A stretch of 64,000 bases of DNA, from NCBI RefSeq assembly GCF_001663775.1, contig NZ_KV467168.1:1772870-1836869 (forward strand). The letters run 5' to 3'. Every line of letters begins with the position of its first letter. The first letter of the stretch is position 1. Source of the stretch: Arthrobacter sp. B6 (GTDB lineage: Bacteria > Actinomycetota > Actinomycetes > Actinomycetales > Micrococcaceae). Of the stretch, positions 36,245 to 46,157 are shown in pieces. A program made the translations under genes and the position numbers. The notes beneath the pieces were generated by a model. It was not told where the DNA came from and ran no database searches. It worked only from the letters and a program-made list of their open reading frames with translations.

Positions 36245-36283
36245 TGAGTCCGGTCTCACCGGCTACGATTGAGACCGGACTCA
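36245..36283. promoter_or_regulatory. Perfect 14-bp inverted repeat in the binding-protein/lacI intergenic region
   Basis: TGAGTCCGGTCTCA and its exact complement are separated by 11 bp, between the divergent importer operon and the LacI-type gene. It could be an operator for a dimer or tetramer contacting two half-sites. Alternatively it is a hairpin in the importer leader. Confidence 0.65.
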
Positions 36284-36287
36284 CAGT

Positions 36288-36308
36288 GGGTTGTAAAAAA
36301 TGTAACCC
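36288..36308. promoter_or_regulatory. Imperfect palindrome before the LacI-type gene
   Basis: GGGTT-GTAAAAAATG-TAACCC is symmetrical at 6 of 10 positions with an AT-rich centre, 40 bp before the regulator start. It may be part of the promoter and a second operator. Weak evidence. Confidence 0.4.
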
Positions 36309-36347
36309 AAGCCACACGGGCCGTCAAGCCCCTACCGAAAGGCCTCC

Positions 36348-37442
36348 ATGAGCACCACTGGTTCCAGGCGCCGGGACATCACCGTCGCGGACGTCGCCAA
36401 AGCCGCCAACGTCTCCAAGGCCCAGGCCGCCCGCGCGCTCGGCAACTACGGGGCTGTCAGTGATGACGTCCGCGAACGGGTCCTGGCCGCCGCGGAGGAG
36501 CTGTCCTATCGCCCCAACGAGCTCGCCCGGAGCATGAACACGGGCAAATCGAACACCATAGGGGTGGTGGTGGGTGATATCGAAAACCCCCACTTCGGCC
36601 TGGCTATGAGGGGCATCACCGACGCCGCCAAAAGGAGTGGCTACAACGTCATCCTGATCAACACCGACGAGGAGAGGGCTGCGGAGGTCGAGGCCGTCCG
36701 GGTGCTGTTGGACAAGCGCGTGGACGGCCTGATCGTGGCGCCGGCATCGTCGGTGGAAAGCCAGCATTTGCAGCATGTACAGCACTCCGGGCGGCCGCTG
36801 GTTCTGCTGGACCGCGCTGCCCACGGCCTGGACGCCGAAACCTTCGCCGTGGACATGGCCGCAATATCCTTCGAGTCCACGAAGTACCTCATTGAGGCAG
36901 GGCACCGCCGCATCGCCTTCGTCTCGACCGTCAGGACCGATGGGCCCTACGTGCCCGGAATGCTGTTGGATTCCTCGCAAATCTCGGACCGCCTGGACGG
37001 CATCCGCCGTGCCTTCGAAGAAAAGGGCCTTACCCAGCCTGTGGACCTGGTCCGGCTCAACGCAGGCGATGAGGAATCCATCAGGAGGGTCACCCGGGAC
37101 CTGCTCCAAGGGCCCGACGCGGCCACAGCCATCATCGCCTCGGACGGCCTTATCGCCCTGAGCGTTGTGGAGGCCATCCAGGAATCAGGCCTCTCCATCC
37201 CGGGGGATGTTTCGCTCCTGATGTATGACGATTTCCCGTGGACCCGCCTCACCACTCCCCCGCTCACCGTCATTGCCCAGCCTGTTTACGACATGGGGAA
37301 AGCGGCGGCAAACGCGTTGATCCGGCAAATTGAGGGCAGGAAACCGGCCGCTGGGGGCCCGGCCCTGACGGCGAGCCTGATCCGACGCGGTTCCGTGGGT
37401 TCCCCCAAGGGCGCGAAGGTCTACAGTCCAGCAGGCGGCTGA
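36348..37442 (+). CDS. LacI family transcriptional regulator
   Basis: This encodes 364 residues. The DNA-binding helix-turn-helix and hinge are typical (ITVADVAKAANVSKAQAARALGN, then VRERVLAAAEELSYRPNELARSM). The periplasmic-binding-like effector domain follows (TIGVVVGDIENPHFGLAMRGI, DASxL-like ASDGLIALSVVEAI, GDVSLLMYDDFPWTRL). LacI regulators usually respond to sugars or nucleosides. Here the divergent neighbour is an amino-acid-type importer with a DAO and a Gfo/Idh enzyme, so the effector may be a sugar-amino-acid conjugate. Likely local repressor of that operon. Confidence 0.95.
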   Translation: MSTTGSRRRDITVADVAKAANVSKAQAARALGNYGAVSDDVRERVLAAAEELSYRPNELARSMNTGKSNTIGVVVGDIENPHFGLAMRGITDAAKRSGYNVILINTDEERAAEVEAVRVLLDKRVDGLIVAPASSVESQHLQHVQHSGRPLVLLDRAAHGLDAETFAVDMAAISFESTKYLIEAGHRRIAFVSTVRTDGPYVPGMLLDSSQISDRLDGIRRAFEEKGLTQPVDLVRLNAGDEESIRRVTRDLLQGPDAATAIIASDGLIALSVVEAIQESGLSIPGDVSLLMYDDFPWTRLTTPPLTVIAQPVYDMGKAAANALIRQIEGRKPAAGGPALTASLIRRGSVGSPKGAKVYSPAGG

Positions 37443-37463
37443 CCATTGCGCAGACAAACGAAA

Positions 37464-37494
37464 CGGCGGGCCACCCGCAAAAGGTGCCCCGCCG
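37464..37494. terminator. Bidirectional terminator between lacI-type gene and purA
   Basis: CGGCGGG/CCCGCCG pair around a loop with AAAA and inner CC/GG pairing, between convergent genes. Confidence 0.65.
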
Positions 37495-37514
37495 CCGTCG
37501 TACGTTCCAGGACG

Positions 37515-38804
37515 TCAGTCGTTGATGAGGTCGTTGACCACGATGGTCTGGTCCCGGTCCGGGCCCACGCCAATGGCCGAGAACCGCGTGCCGGAGAGCT
37601 TTTCCAGTGCCAGCACGTAGTTGCGGGCGTTCTCCGGCAGGTCCGCCAGCGTGCGTGCCCCGGTGATGTCTTCGGTCCAGCCTTCGAAGTACTCAAAGAT
37701 GGGTACGGCGTGGTGGAATTCCGTCTGCGTCATGGGCATCTCGTCGTGGCGGACGCCGTCCACGTCATAAGCCACGCAGACCGGGATCTGCTCGATGCCG
37801 GTGAGGACGTCCAGTTTGGTGACGAAGTAGTCAGTGAAGCCGTTGACGCGGGAGGCGTGGCGGGCCAGGACGGCGTCGTACCAGCCACAGCGGCGGGGAC
37901 GGCCGGTGTTGACGCCGAACTCACCGCCGGTCTTCTGCAGGTACATGCCCATCTCGTCGAAGAGCTCCGTGGGGAACGGGCCGGCGCCGACACGCGTTGT
38001 GTACGCCTTGATGATGCCGATGGAGCGGGTGATGCGGGTGGGCCCGATGCCGGAGCCCACGGAGGCACCGCCAGCCGTGGGGTTGGATGACGTAACGAAC
38101 GGGTAGGTGCCGTGGTCCACGTCCAGGAACGTTGCCTGGCCGCCTTCCATCAGGACCACCTTGCCCTCGTCCAGGGCATTATTCAGGACCAAGGTGCTGT
38201 CGATGACCAGCGGACGGAGCCGCTCGGCGAAGGACAGGAAGTACTCTACGATCTCCTCCACCTCAACGTTGCGGCGGTTGTAGATCTTCACCAGGAGGTC
38301 GTTCTTCTGGCGCAGGGAGCCTTCCACCTTCTGGCGGAGGATGGATTCGTCAAACACGTCCTGGACGCGGATGCCCAGGCGGGCCACCTTGTCCATGTAT
38401 GCCGGGCCGATGCCGCGGCCGGTGGTGCCAATGGCGCGGCTGCCGAGGAAACGCTCGGTGACCTTGTCCAGGACTTGGTGGTAGGGGGCCACGAGGTGGG
38501 CGTTGGCCGAAACGCGGAGTTTCGACGTGTCGGCGCCGCGCGCCTGCAGCCCGTCGATCTCCTGGAACAGGGCCTCAAGGTTCACCACGCAGCCGTTGCC
38601 GATGATCGGGACGGCATTGGGGCTGAGGATGCCGGCAGGAAGGAGCTTGAGCTCATACTTCTCACCGCCTACGACGACGGTGTGCCCGGCGTTGTTGCCG
38701 CCGTTCGGCTTGACGACATAGTCCACCCGGCCGCCCAGAAGGTCAGTGGCCTTGCCTTTTCCTTCGTCGCCCCATTGGGCTCCTACGATCACGATTGCTG
38801 GCAT
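37515..38804 (-). CDS. purA: Adenylosuccinate synthetase
   Basis: This encodes 429 residues. The ATG at 38804 follows GGAGGATCCC. It converts IMP, aspartate and GTP to adenylosuccinate. Diagnostic segments are [79 protein letters not shown] and [16 protein letters not shown]. It stands alone, apart from purSQL at 21-24 kb. The upstream region (38805-39081) should hold its promoter and that of the divergent MetE-like gene. Confidence 0.98.
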   Translation of the reverse strand: MPAIVIVGAQWGDEGKGKATDLLGGRVDYVVKPNGGNNAGHTVVVGGEKYELKLLPAGILSPNAVPIIGNGCVVNLEALFQEIDGLQARGADTSKLRVSANAHLVAPYHQVLDKVTERFLGSRAIGTTGRGIGPAYMDKVARLGIRVQDVFDESILRQKVEGSLRQKNDLLVKIYNRRNVEVEEIVEYFLSFAERLRPLVIDSTLVLNNALDEGKVVLMEGGQATFLDVDHGTYPFVTSSNPTAGGASVGSGIGPTRITRSIGIIKAYTTRVGAGPFPTELFDEMGMYLQKTGGEFGVNTGRPRRCGWYDAVLARHASRVNGFTDYFVTKLDVLTGIEQIPVCVAYDVDGVRHDEMPMTQTEFHHAVPIFEYFEGWTEDITGARTLADLPENARNYVLALEKLSGTRFSAIGVGPDRDQTIVVNDLIND

Positions 38805-39081
38805 GGGATCCTCCCCCATTCGTTCGGGCCGGCCGGACCGTCCACCGAAATGGCAGGCCTGGTGCAGCGCCGTTCATGAGAATGCCCCGAATGGACCAGC
38901 TTTGCCAGGTCCGCACTGCGGCCTGCAACGCAAGAGTTCCGGGGCTCTTACCACCCAAGTTTAGCCGATGGCGGAGTTCGTCCACTCGCTGGGTTTCGCG
39001 GGGTGAAGATGGGCGACACAATTGACACAAGCGTTGGCGGATTGCCCGCGGTCCCCGGACGGAAGTAAGGAAGTTCCAGCC

Positions 39082-40290
39082 ATGCCCCTGAACACCGACC
39101 ACATCCGCGTGACCCATGCCGGTTCCTTGCCCCGCACGCCGGAGCTGATCGCGGCCAACCAAGCGAAGGAGTCCAAAGGGGTCACGCCCGACTTCCTGAA
39201 GCTCCTGGAATCCTCTGTGGTGGACGTTGTCCAGCGGCAGAAGGACCTGGGCATCGACATTCCCAATGACGGCGAATACGGCCACGCCATGGCGCATTCC
39301 GTGGACTACGGCGCGTGGTGGAACTACTCCTTCTCACGGCTTGGCGGCCTCGAGCCGACCAACGTGGACCGCTGGACTGACGCCGGAGTTCACCGTTCCT
39401 CGCCAGGCAACATTGTGCTCACGTCCTTCCCCGACCGTCGCGACCGGCTGAAGTTCAACGATGCCTACACCGACCCCACCTCCGGCATCCTGGCTCACCG
39501 CAAAAGCGTTACCCAGCCCAAGATCGCAGGCCCGCTGACCTACACAGGCCAGGACCTGGTGGCATCGGACGTCGCCAACCTGAAGACGGCGCTTGCGGCC
39601 GCAGGCCTCTCAGACGGATTTGTGGCTTCACTGTCGCCCGGTTCCTGCGCCCGCGTCGCCAACGAGTACTACAAGTCGGACGAGGAACTGCTGTACGCCT
39701 GCGCGGACGCCATGCGGGAGGAGTACAAAGCGATCATTGACGCCGGCCTGACAGTCCAGCTGGACGACCCGTCGCTTGCCGAAAGCTGGGACCAGATCAA
39801 CCCCGAGCCGTCGTTGGCTGACTACCTCAAATTCATCCAGCTGCGCGTCGAGGCCACCAACTGGGCCCTGCGCGACCTGCCACAGGAACAGATAAGGCTC
39901 CACGTCTGCTGGGGTTCCTGGCATGGCCCGCACACCACAGACATTCCGTTCGCGGACATTGTCGGTTCAGTGTTGCAGGTCAACGCAGGAGGTTACTCCT
40001 TCGAAGCCGCCAACGTCCGCCACGAGCACGAATGGCGGGTCTGGGAAGATACCAAACTCCCCGAAGGCAAGGTCATCATCCCCGGCGTCGTGTCACACGC
40101 GACCAACGTCGTGGAACACCCGGACCTCGTCGCCGACAGGATTGTGCGTTTCGCCGGCCTGGTGGGCCGAGAAAACGTCATCGCCTCCACCGACTGCGGG
40201 CTCGGCGGCCGTGTCCACCCGCAGATCGCCCTGGCGAAACTGGAGGCCTTGGGTGAGGGCGCCCGCCGCGCCACCAGCCATCTTTGGTAG
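39082..40290 (+). CDS. Cobalamin-independent methionine-synthase-like protein (MetE C-terminal type)
   Basis: This encodes 402 residues. The ATG at 39082 sits after AAGGAAG. It corresponds only to the catalytic C-terminal barrel of MetE: THAGSLPRTPEL at the start, zinc-ligand motif H-x-C (RLHVCWGSWHGPH) and a second cysteine in STDCGLGGR. The substrate methyl donor is not clear, because such short forms (also related to epoxyalkane:CoM transferases) often act on other thiols or methyl donors. I see no SAM, cobalamin or other riboswitch in the 277-bp region upstream. Confidence 0.88.
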   Translation: MPLNTDHIRVTHAGSLPRTPELIAANQAKESKGVTPDFLKLLESSVVDVVQRQKDLGIDIPNDGEYGHAMAHSVDYGAWWNYSFSRLGGLEPTNVDRWTDAGVHRSSPGNIVLTSFPDRRDRLKFNDAYTDPTSGILAHRKSVTQPKIAGPLTYTGQDLVASDVANLKTALAAAGLSDGFVASLSPGSCARVANEYYKSDEELLYACADAMREEYKAIIDAGLTVQLDDPSLAESWDQINPEPSLADYLKFIQLRVEATNWALRDLPQEQIRLHVCWGSWHGPHTTDIPFADIVGSVLQVNAGGYSFEAANVRHEHEWRVWEDTKLPEGKVIIPGVVSHATNVVEHPDLVADRIVRFAGLVGRENVIASTDCGLGGRVHPQIALAKLEALGEGARRATSHLW

Positions 40291-40505
40291 CTGCCTGGCC
40301 GGCCAGTACCTTGCCAGCCGTCCTCCAGCAATATTGCCGAAGGACGCACCGGCGTTTCGTTTCGCGGGGCTTGCTAGACTGATAGGGACCGACCAGGAAT
40401 CGGTCCACACCACATTTCAAACCATCCCGGATCTGCGGCGCGGCCCACTGCGCCCATTTTCCGGATTGGCAGCAGCACCTAGCCCCGCAGGAGACATAGC
40501 ACTAC

Positions 40506-41138
40506 ATGACAGCCCTGGCACCCGAATCTTTCCGTGAGCAGCTTCTGAGCCGCCGTTACGAACCCAACGTTGCCGCCGTCAACGAGCTGTGCGATTCCCT
40601 GCAGAGCGTCAAGCCCCACACCGAAGTCCCCTACGTCGATCCGATGCACGATGTGGACGAGTGCCGCATCATCAGCCTCTACTCAAACATCGGCGAATCG
40701 GACAAGTCCGGTTTCATCACGGCCGGCGACGACGACGCCGCCACCCGCATGCTGGGCATCCAGTGGAAGCTGGGCCTGCGTCCGGAATTTGTGATGCCCT
40801 GGAACGTCCACCCGTGGCACACACCGGGTGAGGTGAACGGGAAGTTCACGCCGGACCAGATCTCCGCCGGACTCAAGCCGCTCCTGAAGTTCCTGGCCCT
40901 GGTCCCCCGCGCCTCGGTCATCGTGGCACATGGCACCGAAGCCAACCGCCTGGCCAACCTGCTGCTCAAGACAGAGGTGCCCATGATCTGGCGCCGCGGA
41001 CTCAAGACGTACAAGGTACGTTCCCTGAGCGGCCGCGCCTTCGCCGGCACGCCCGCGCGGCAGGAACAATACCTTGAGGAAATGCGCGTGGCCTATGCCG
41101 ACGCCATGGCCCGCACCGGTCTCACGGTTCCCAGCTAG
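40506..41138 (+). CDS. Uracil-DNA-glycosylase-fold protein
   Basis: This encodes 210 residues from ATG at 40506. Features of the UDG superfamily are ISLYSNIGESDKSGFITAG, the VMPWNVHPWH segment (in the position of the N-x-x-P-x motif) and VPRASVIVAHGTEANRL, resembling the second active-site loop. The motifs are divergent, so glycosylase activity is uncertain. There is no 4Fe-4S cysteine set. It is followed by two strong hairpins. Confidence 0.7.
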   Translation: MTALAPESFREQLLSRRYEPNVAAVNELCDSLQSVKPHTEVPYVDPMHDVDECRIISLYSNIGESDKSGFITAGDDDAATRMLGIQWKLGLRPEFVMPWNVHPWHTPGEVNGKFTPDQISAGLKPLLKFLALVPRASVIVAHGTEANRLANLLLKTEVPMIWRRGLKTYKVRSLSGRAFAGTPARQEQYLEEMRVAYADAMARTGLTVPS

Positions 41139-41149
41139 TCCCTCCGTAT

Positions 41150-41214
41150 GGAGTTTTTGTCCAGATAACGCGACCAAAAGGCGCTTTTGGTCGCGTTATC
41201 TGGACAAAAACTCC
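41150..41214. repeat. Perfect 31-bp-arm hairpin
   Basis: The left arm 41150-41180 (starting GGAGTTTTTGTCC) and right arm 41184-41214 are exactly complementary over 31 bp with a 3-nt loop (GCG). It lies between convergent genes and just before a second hairpin. It is much longer and more perfect than needed for termination. It resembles the long hairpins at 24362, 25412 and 49810 in design but not in most of its sequence. Confidence 0.9.
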
Positions 41215-41221
41215 TTGGGAC

Positions 41222-41274
41222 GTACGACGGCGGGCGGTCACCTTCCTCTGAAAGGTGACCGCCCGCCGTCGTAC
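41222..41274 (+). terminator. Strong intrinsic terminator after the UDG-like gene
   Basis: Perfect 23-bp arms (starting GTACGACGGCGGGCGG) flank a 7-nt loop, followed on the plus strand by TTTTTG. It also faces the end of the convergent DUF3151 gene. Confidence 0.92.
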
Positions 41275-41283
41275 TTTTTGCAG

Positions 41284-41709
41284 TTAGTCTCTGCCTTCGA
41301 TGGCAGCCTTCGCCGCCGGGTCCGAGTCGTTCAGGAACTTCTCGATCCGTGCCGGCTCGTCTGCCTCACCGATGGCCGAGGAGGCCCGGCCCAGCGAGTA
41401 GAGCGCCCGCAGGAAACCACGGTTGGGTTCGTGCTCCCACGGAATGGGACCCACGCCGCGCCAGCCGTTGCGGCGCAGCGAGTCCAGGCCGCGGTGGTAG
41501 CCCACGCGTGAGTAGGCGTACGAATCGATGGTGCGCCCTTCGGCCCATGCCTCTTCCGCCAGGACGGCCCACAACAGCGACGAGGTGGGGTGCTTGGCCA
41601 CGAGGTCCAGGGCTTCCTGGCCGTCCTCCAGCTGCTGGTAGACCTCGGTCTCGGCAGGCAGGAGCGTGGGCTCGGGGCCCATCAGGTTCTTGCGGAACTC
41701 GTCGGACAT
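41284..41709 (-). CDS. DUF3151 family protein
   Basis: This encodes 141 residues, MSDEFRKNLMGPEPTLLPAE and onward. It is an actinobacterial family with a helical repeat-like core (SSLLWAVLAEEAWAEGRTIDSYAYSRVGYHRGLDSLRRNGWRG). The function is unknown. One base separates it from the fbaA stop, and the fbaA-DUF3151 order is common in actinobacteria, so it is probably co-transcribed with the aldolase. Confidence 0.92.
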   Translation of the reverse strand: MSDEFRKNLMGPEPTLLPAETEVYQQLEDGQEALDLVAKHPTSSLLWAVLAEEAWAEGRTIDSYAYSRVGYHRGLDSLRRNGWRGVGPIPWEHEPNRGFLRALYSLGRASSAIGEADEPARIEKFLNDSDPAAKAAIEGRD

Positions 41710-41710
41710 A

Positions 41711-42730
<1,020 letters not shown>

Positions 42731-42881
42731 GCTGACTCCTAAAGTGAATTTCGTCTGCGGGCTGGGTTGGCCCTGGAGTGAACCTCGTCGGCTAGGAACC
42801 ATCCTAGCCATTTCTGCCGCGGCGCCGTGTTTCGGGTCACGGAGACCGGTAACACTTGCCTCACCGCACCGCCGGGGTGGC

Positions 42882-43556
42882 TCAAACGTGCTGGTTGAAC
42901 ACGTGCCGGCGCACCCAGGCGTGCATCGCGATGGCCGCGGCGGACGCCGCGTTGATGGAGCGGGTGGAGCCGAACTGCTCGATCGAAAGGGTGGCGAGGG
43001 CGGCCTCGTGCACTTCGGGCGTGAGGCCGGGGCCTTCCTGGCCAAACACCAGCACGCAGTCCTTGGGAAGTTCGTAGGTCTCCAGCGGCACGGAATCCGG
43101 GAAGATGTCGATGCCGATGATCGCCAGCCCCTCCCCCTGCGCCCAGGTCACGAAGTCCTCCACCGTGGGGTGGTGGCGGACGTGCTGGTAACGGTCGGTG
43201 ACCATGGCCCCGCGCCTGTTCCACCGCCGTCGTCCGATGATGTGGACTTCCTTGGCAAGGAACGCGTTGGCCGTACGCACTACGGTGCCGATGTTGAGGT
43301 CGTGCTGCCAGTTCTCGATCGCGATATGGAAGTTGTGCCGTTTGGAATCGAGGTCCGCCACGATAGCGTCATGCTTCCAGTAGCGGTACTCGTCCACGAC
43401 GTTCCGCCGGTCCCCGTCAGCCAGCAGTTCGGGATCCCAATGGTCGCCGGCGGGCAGCTCACCTTCCCAGGGCCCGACGCCGACCTCCGCCTTTGGTCCG
43501 GATTCCTCCTCGGGCGGTGGAACGGGCAGCGGCGGGGTCTGGGGATGGTCAGTCAC
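42882..43556 (-). CDS. SpoU/TrmH-type RNA methyltransferase
   Basis: This encodes 224 residues from GTG. A Pro/Glu-rich N-terminus of about 45 residues precedes the SPOUT knotted domain: HNFHIAIENWQHDLNIGTVVRTANAF (motif 1), LVFGQEGPGLTPEVH (motif 2) and SIEQFGSTRSINAASAAAIAMHAWVRR (motif 3). It methylates 2'-O of a tRNA or rRNA ribose; the target is not known. Confidence 0.93.
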   Translation of the reverse strand: MTDHPQTPPLPVPPPEEESGPKAEVGVGPWEGELPAGDHWDPELLADGDRRNVVDEYRYWKHDAIVADLDSKRHNFHIAIENWQHDLNIGTVVRTANAFLAKEVHIIGRRRWNRRGAMVTDRYQHVRHHPTVEDFVTWAQGEGLAIIGIDIFPDSVPLETYELPKDCVLVFGQEGPGLTPEVHEAALATLSIEQFGSTRSINAASAAAIAMHAWVRRHVFNQHV

Positions 43557-43575
43557 GCTTCAACTCTAGCGGGGG

Positions 43576-44081
43576 TCAGCCCTGGAGCTTCCAGCGGTTG
43601 GCGCGGTACGGGTTGGACAGCTCCTCCAGCAGTTCCGGGTTCTCATCCCAGTACGTCGCGTGGCCGCTGACGCCCACCATCTGCGGTGTGCCCCACGGAG
43701 TGACGCTGAACAGGTTGACGGCTTCGATGGCTTCGCCGCGGGCGTTGAGGCAGGTGAAACCGATCACCACGGCGGCGGTCCGGCGGAACTCCCGGATCTC
43801 CGGCGGGGTCGTCTCAAAACTGCTGCTGCAGTTGTGGCCCACCAGGTGCTGGGGCAGGTCGGCCGCGGGCATGGCCTTGAACTTCGCCTCGATGTCCTTG
43901 ATGGCGGCCTGGACCTTCGCGGGCTCCTTGCCGTATTTGCCCTCGTCAGCTTCGGCGAAGAAGGCGTAGGCCAGGGCTATTCCGTCCCCGTCCCGCACCT
44001 CGGTGCCCTGGGCTTTTGCTGCATGGGCGCACCCTCGGCGTCCCTGGGCGGTGGCGGCGGCGCACTGTAGTTGTTGCTCAT
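43576..44081 (-). pseudogene. Conserved hypothetical gene with apparent frameshift
   Basis: The only good initiation site is an ATG at 44081 behind AAAGGGACCGCC. It opens a frame MSNNYSAPPPPPRDAEG that stops after 34 codons. The conserved-looking body (DGIALAYAFFAEADEGKYGK to SNPYRANRWKLQG) lies in another frame, reachable only from a poor GTG at 43998 (140 residues). One missing base around 43990-44005, within the G-rich stretch GCGGGACGGGGACGG, would join them. Either the gene is broken, the sequence has an error, or the GTG is the true start. The body has no recognised domain. It may be read as CDS 43576-43998 if the GTG is used. Confidence 0.6.
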
Positions 44082-44219
44082 GGCGGTCCCTTTCAGGTAC
44101 TGGCAAGGGACCGCCACCGCACGGGGGCGCTGGCGTCATTTCTCCGGCATCACGTGTCGGGGGGCCTAAAGATGACAGACTGTAGCCCGGAAAAGGCACA
44201 TCGGCGTTGGAGGAAAAAC

Positions 44220-45050
44220 GTGGCAAAAACGGACGAGGTCAAAGGATCACCGGCGGTTTACCGAAGCGGGCAGGAGATTGAGTGCTGGCTCACCGACATG
44301 GACGGCGTCCTGGTCCACGAAAACCAGGCTGTCCCCGGCGCTGCCGAGCTGATCCAGCGCTGGGTAGACACCTCCAAGCGGTTCCTGGTGCTGACCAACA
44401 ACTCCATCTTCACTCCCCGCGACCTTGCCGCGCGGCTCCGTGCGTCGGGGCTGGAGGTTCCGGAGGAGAACATCTGGACCTCCGCGCTGGCCACCGCGCA
44501 GTTCCTCAAGGACCAGGTGCGCGGCTCCGGTTCCGGAAACCGCGCGTACACCATCGGCGAGGCCGGATTGACGACGGCGCTGCACGAGGCAGGCTTCATC
44601 CTCACCGACCAGGACCCGGACTTTGTGGTGCTCGGCGAAACCCGGACGTATTCGTTCGAAGCCATCACCATGGCCATCCGCCTCATCCTGGCCGGGGCGC
44701 GCTTCATCGCCACCAACCCCGACGCCACCGGCCCGTCCAAGGACGGACCCATGCCCGCGACCGGAGCCATCGCTGCCCTGATAACCAAGGCCACCGGCCG
44801 GGAACCCTATGTCGTGGGCAAGCCGAACCCCATGATGTTCCGGTCGGCGATGAACCAGATCGACGCACATTCAGAGACCACAGCCATGATCGGCGACCGG
44901 ATGGACACGGACATCATCGCGGGCATGGAGGCGGGCCTGCACACAGTCCTGGTGCTGACCGGCATCACCCAGCGTGAAGACATCGCCGCGTACCCTTTCC
45001 GGCCGAACCAGGTCCTGACCTCCGTGGCGGAGCTGAAAACCCAGATCTAG
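44220..45050 (+). CDS. HAD-IIA family phosphatase (NagD-like)
   Basis: This encodes 276 residues; the GTG at 44220 comes after TTGGAGG. HAD motifs are present: CWLTDMDGVLVHENQ (I), LVLTNNS (II), and VGKPNPMMFRSAMNQ with MIGDRMDTDIIAGMEAG (III/IV). The large C2 cap between II and III marks the NagD/PGPase group. It dephosphorylates small phosphometabolites such as nucleotides or 2-phosphoglycolate. The stop overlaps the convergent hydrolase stop by 4 bp. Confidence 0.94.
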   Translation: MAKTDEVKGSPAVYRSGQEIECWLTDMDGVLVHENQAVPGAAELIQRWVDTSKRFLVLTNNSIFTPRDLAARLRASGLEVPEENIWTSALATAQFLKDQVRGSGSGNRAYTIGEAGLTTALHEAGFILTDQDPDFVVLGETRTYSFEAITMAIRLILAGARFIATNPDATGPSKDGPMPATGAIAALITKATGREPYVVGKPNPMMFRSAMNQIDAHSETTAMIGDRMDTDIIAGMEAGLHTVLVLTGITQREDIAAYPFRPNQVLTSVAELKTQI

Positions 45051-46096
45051 AAGACCGACACGCGGGATCCTCCGCCGGGGAGCGGGAAGAACTCGTTCAG
45101 AAGTTGTTCCACTATGGGCCGGTAAATGGTGGGGTTCCAGCCCGGACTGGCGTGCGCCGGCCGGGCCCCCTCCGTTTGCAGGTCAGTTGAGACCATGTTG
45201 GAACGGAAGGCCACCTCCCATGCTTCCACGGCGGTCTGGTACCGCACCGTCTGGTCCCGCGGGTTACCGATATAGGCCATCTTTGTTCCGCCGAGTTTCT
45301 CCACGAACCGGAGCCCGTCGAAGTGGTAGATGTAGGCGGACTCCGACTGGACAAGGACACTGGACGGGGCGATCGGGGACAGCTGCTCCCAGGTCTGGTC
45401 CAGGATCTGGCGCCAACTCCGTTCATCCTTGTGGATCACCCGCTCCCCCAGCTCGTAACCGCCACGCAGCACGGAAGGAACCCGGAAACCCCGCTCGTAG
45501 AGGAACACAACGCCGTCGAACCAGCTCTGGTCCAGCACGTCGTGCTTGCTGTACGGGCTCGAATCGAGCAGGATAAACGCCACCTCCACGCCGTGGAGTT
45601 CGCGGAGCCGGGCGGCCACCTGGGTAGCCACCATGCCGCCGAAGCTGTGGCCGTAAAAGAACAGTTTGGTGAGCTTTTGCGCACGCACGTGCTCAATTAC
45701 CGCGATCACCAGTGCGTCGATGTCCAGCCCCTGGTTGGAATAGCCGACGGCGGCAAGCCGGGCGCGCTTGTTCAGCGCACCGCGCAGGGCGTTCAGGATC
45801 CACTGTGCCTCTTCCCAGCTGGTTTTGTAGCCCGGGAACAGGAACCAGCTGGCGTCAGGGTAGAAGGCATCGGCGAAATCATCCGGAACATCAAGGATCC
45901 TGTTCACCCGGCGCTCCGCCTGGACCCGCTGGGTCAGCAGCATGTCCGCGGCGAGCAGGGACGAGGCGCCAGCTCCTATAAAGAAGCTTCGGCGCGAGAA
46001 CTGCCTGAGCGCAGCGGCGTCGGCCAACAGCCGGGCATGGTCAGCTCCCGGCTGTTCAAACTGATCCTGCGGATCTGCTTCCCCCCTGTACGGCAC
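45047..46096 (-). CDS. Tat-exported alpha/beta hydrolase
   Basis: This is about 349 residues if started at the GTG at 46096; the start is weakly supported. A twin-arginine signal (FSRRSFFIGAGASSLLAADML) is near residue 34, so export of a folded protein is expected. The nucleophile elbow is FFYGHSFGGMVATQ (Ser in GHSFG), followed by VEVAFILLDSSPYSKHD. It is a lipase/esterase or thioesterase-like hydrolase of unknown substrate. The last residues overlap the HAD gene end on the other strand, with no terminator between them. Confidence 0.82.
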   Translation of the reverse strand: MPYRGEADPQDQFEQPGADHARLLADAAALRQFSRRSFFIGAGASSLLAADMLLTQRVQAERRVNRILDVPDDFADAFYPDASWFLFPGYKTSWEEAQWILNALRGALNKRARLAAVGYSNQGLDIDALVIAVIEHVRAQKLTKLFFYGHSFGGMVATQVAARLRELHGVEVAFILLDSSPYSKHDVLDQSWFDGVVFLYERGFRVPSVLRGGYELGERVIHKDERSWRQILDQTWEQLSPIAPSSVLVQSESAYIYHFDGLRFVEKLGGTKMAYIGNPRDQTVRYQTAVEAWEVAFRSNMVSTDLQTEGARPAHASPGWNPTIYRPIVEQLLNEFFPLPGGGSRVSVF

Positions 46097-46157
46097 ACGT
46101 CTACCGTACGCATAGCGGAAGCCACTGCCGCAACCCCTGAGGACGGACCGTACTGCG

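Noticed and set aside
38805..39081. Riboswitch (SAM, cobalamin or similar) before the MetE-like gene
   Set aside because: No conserved core elements were found, and the region looks like ordinary divergent promoters.
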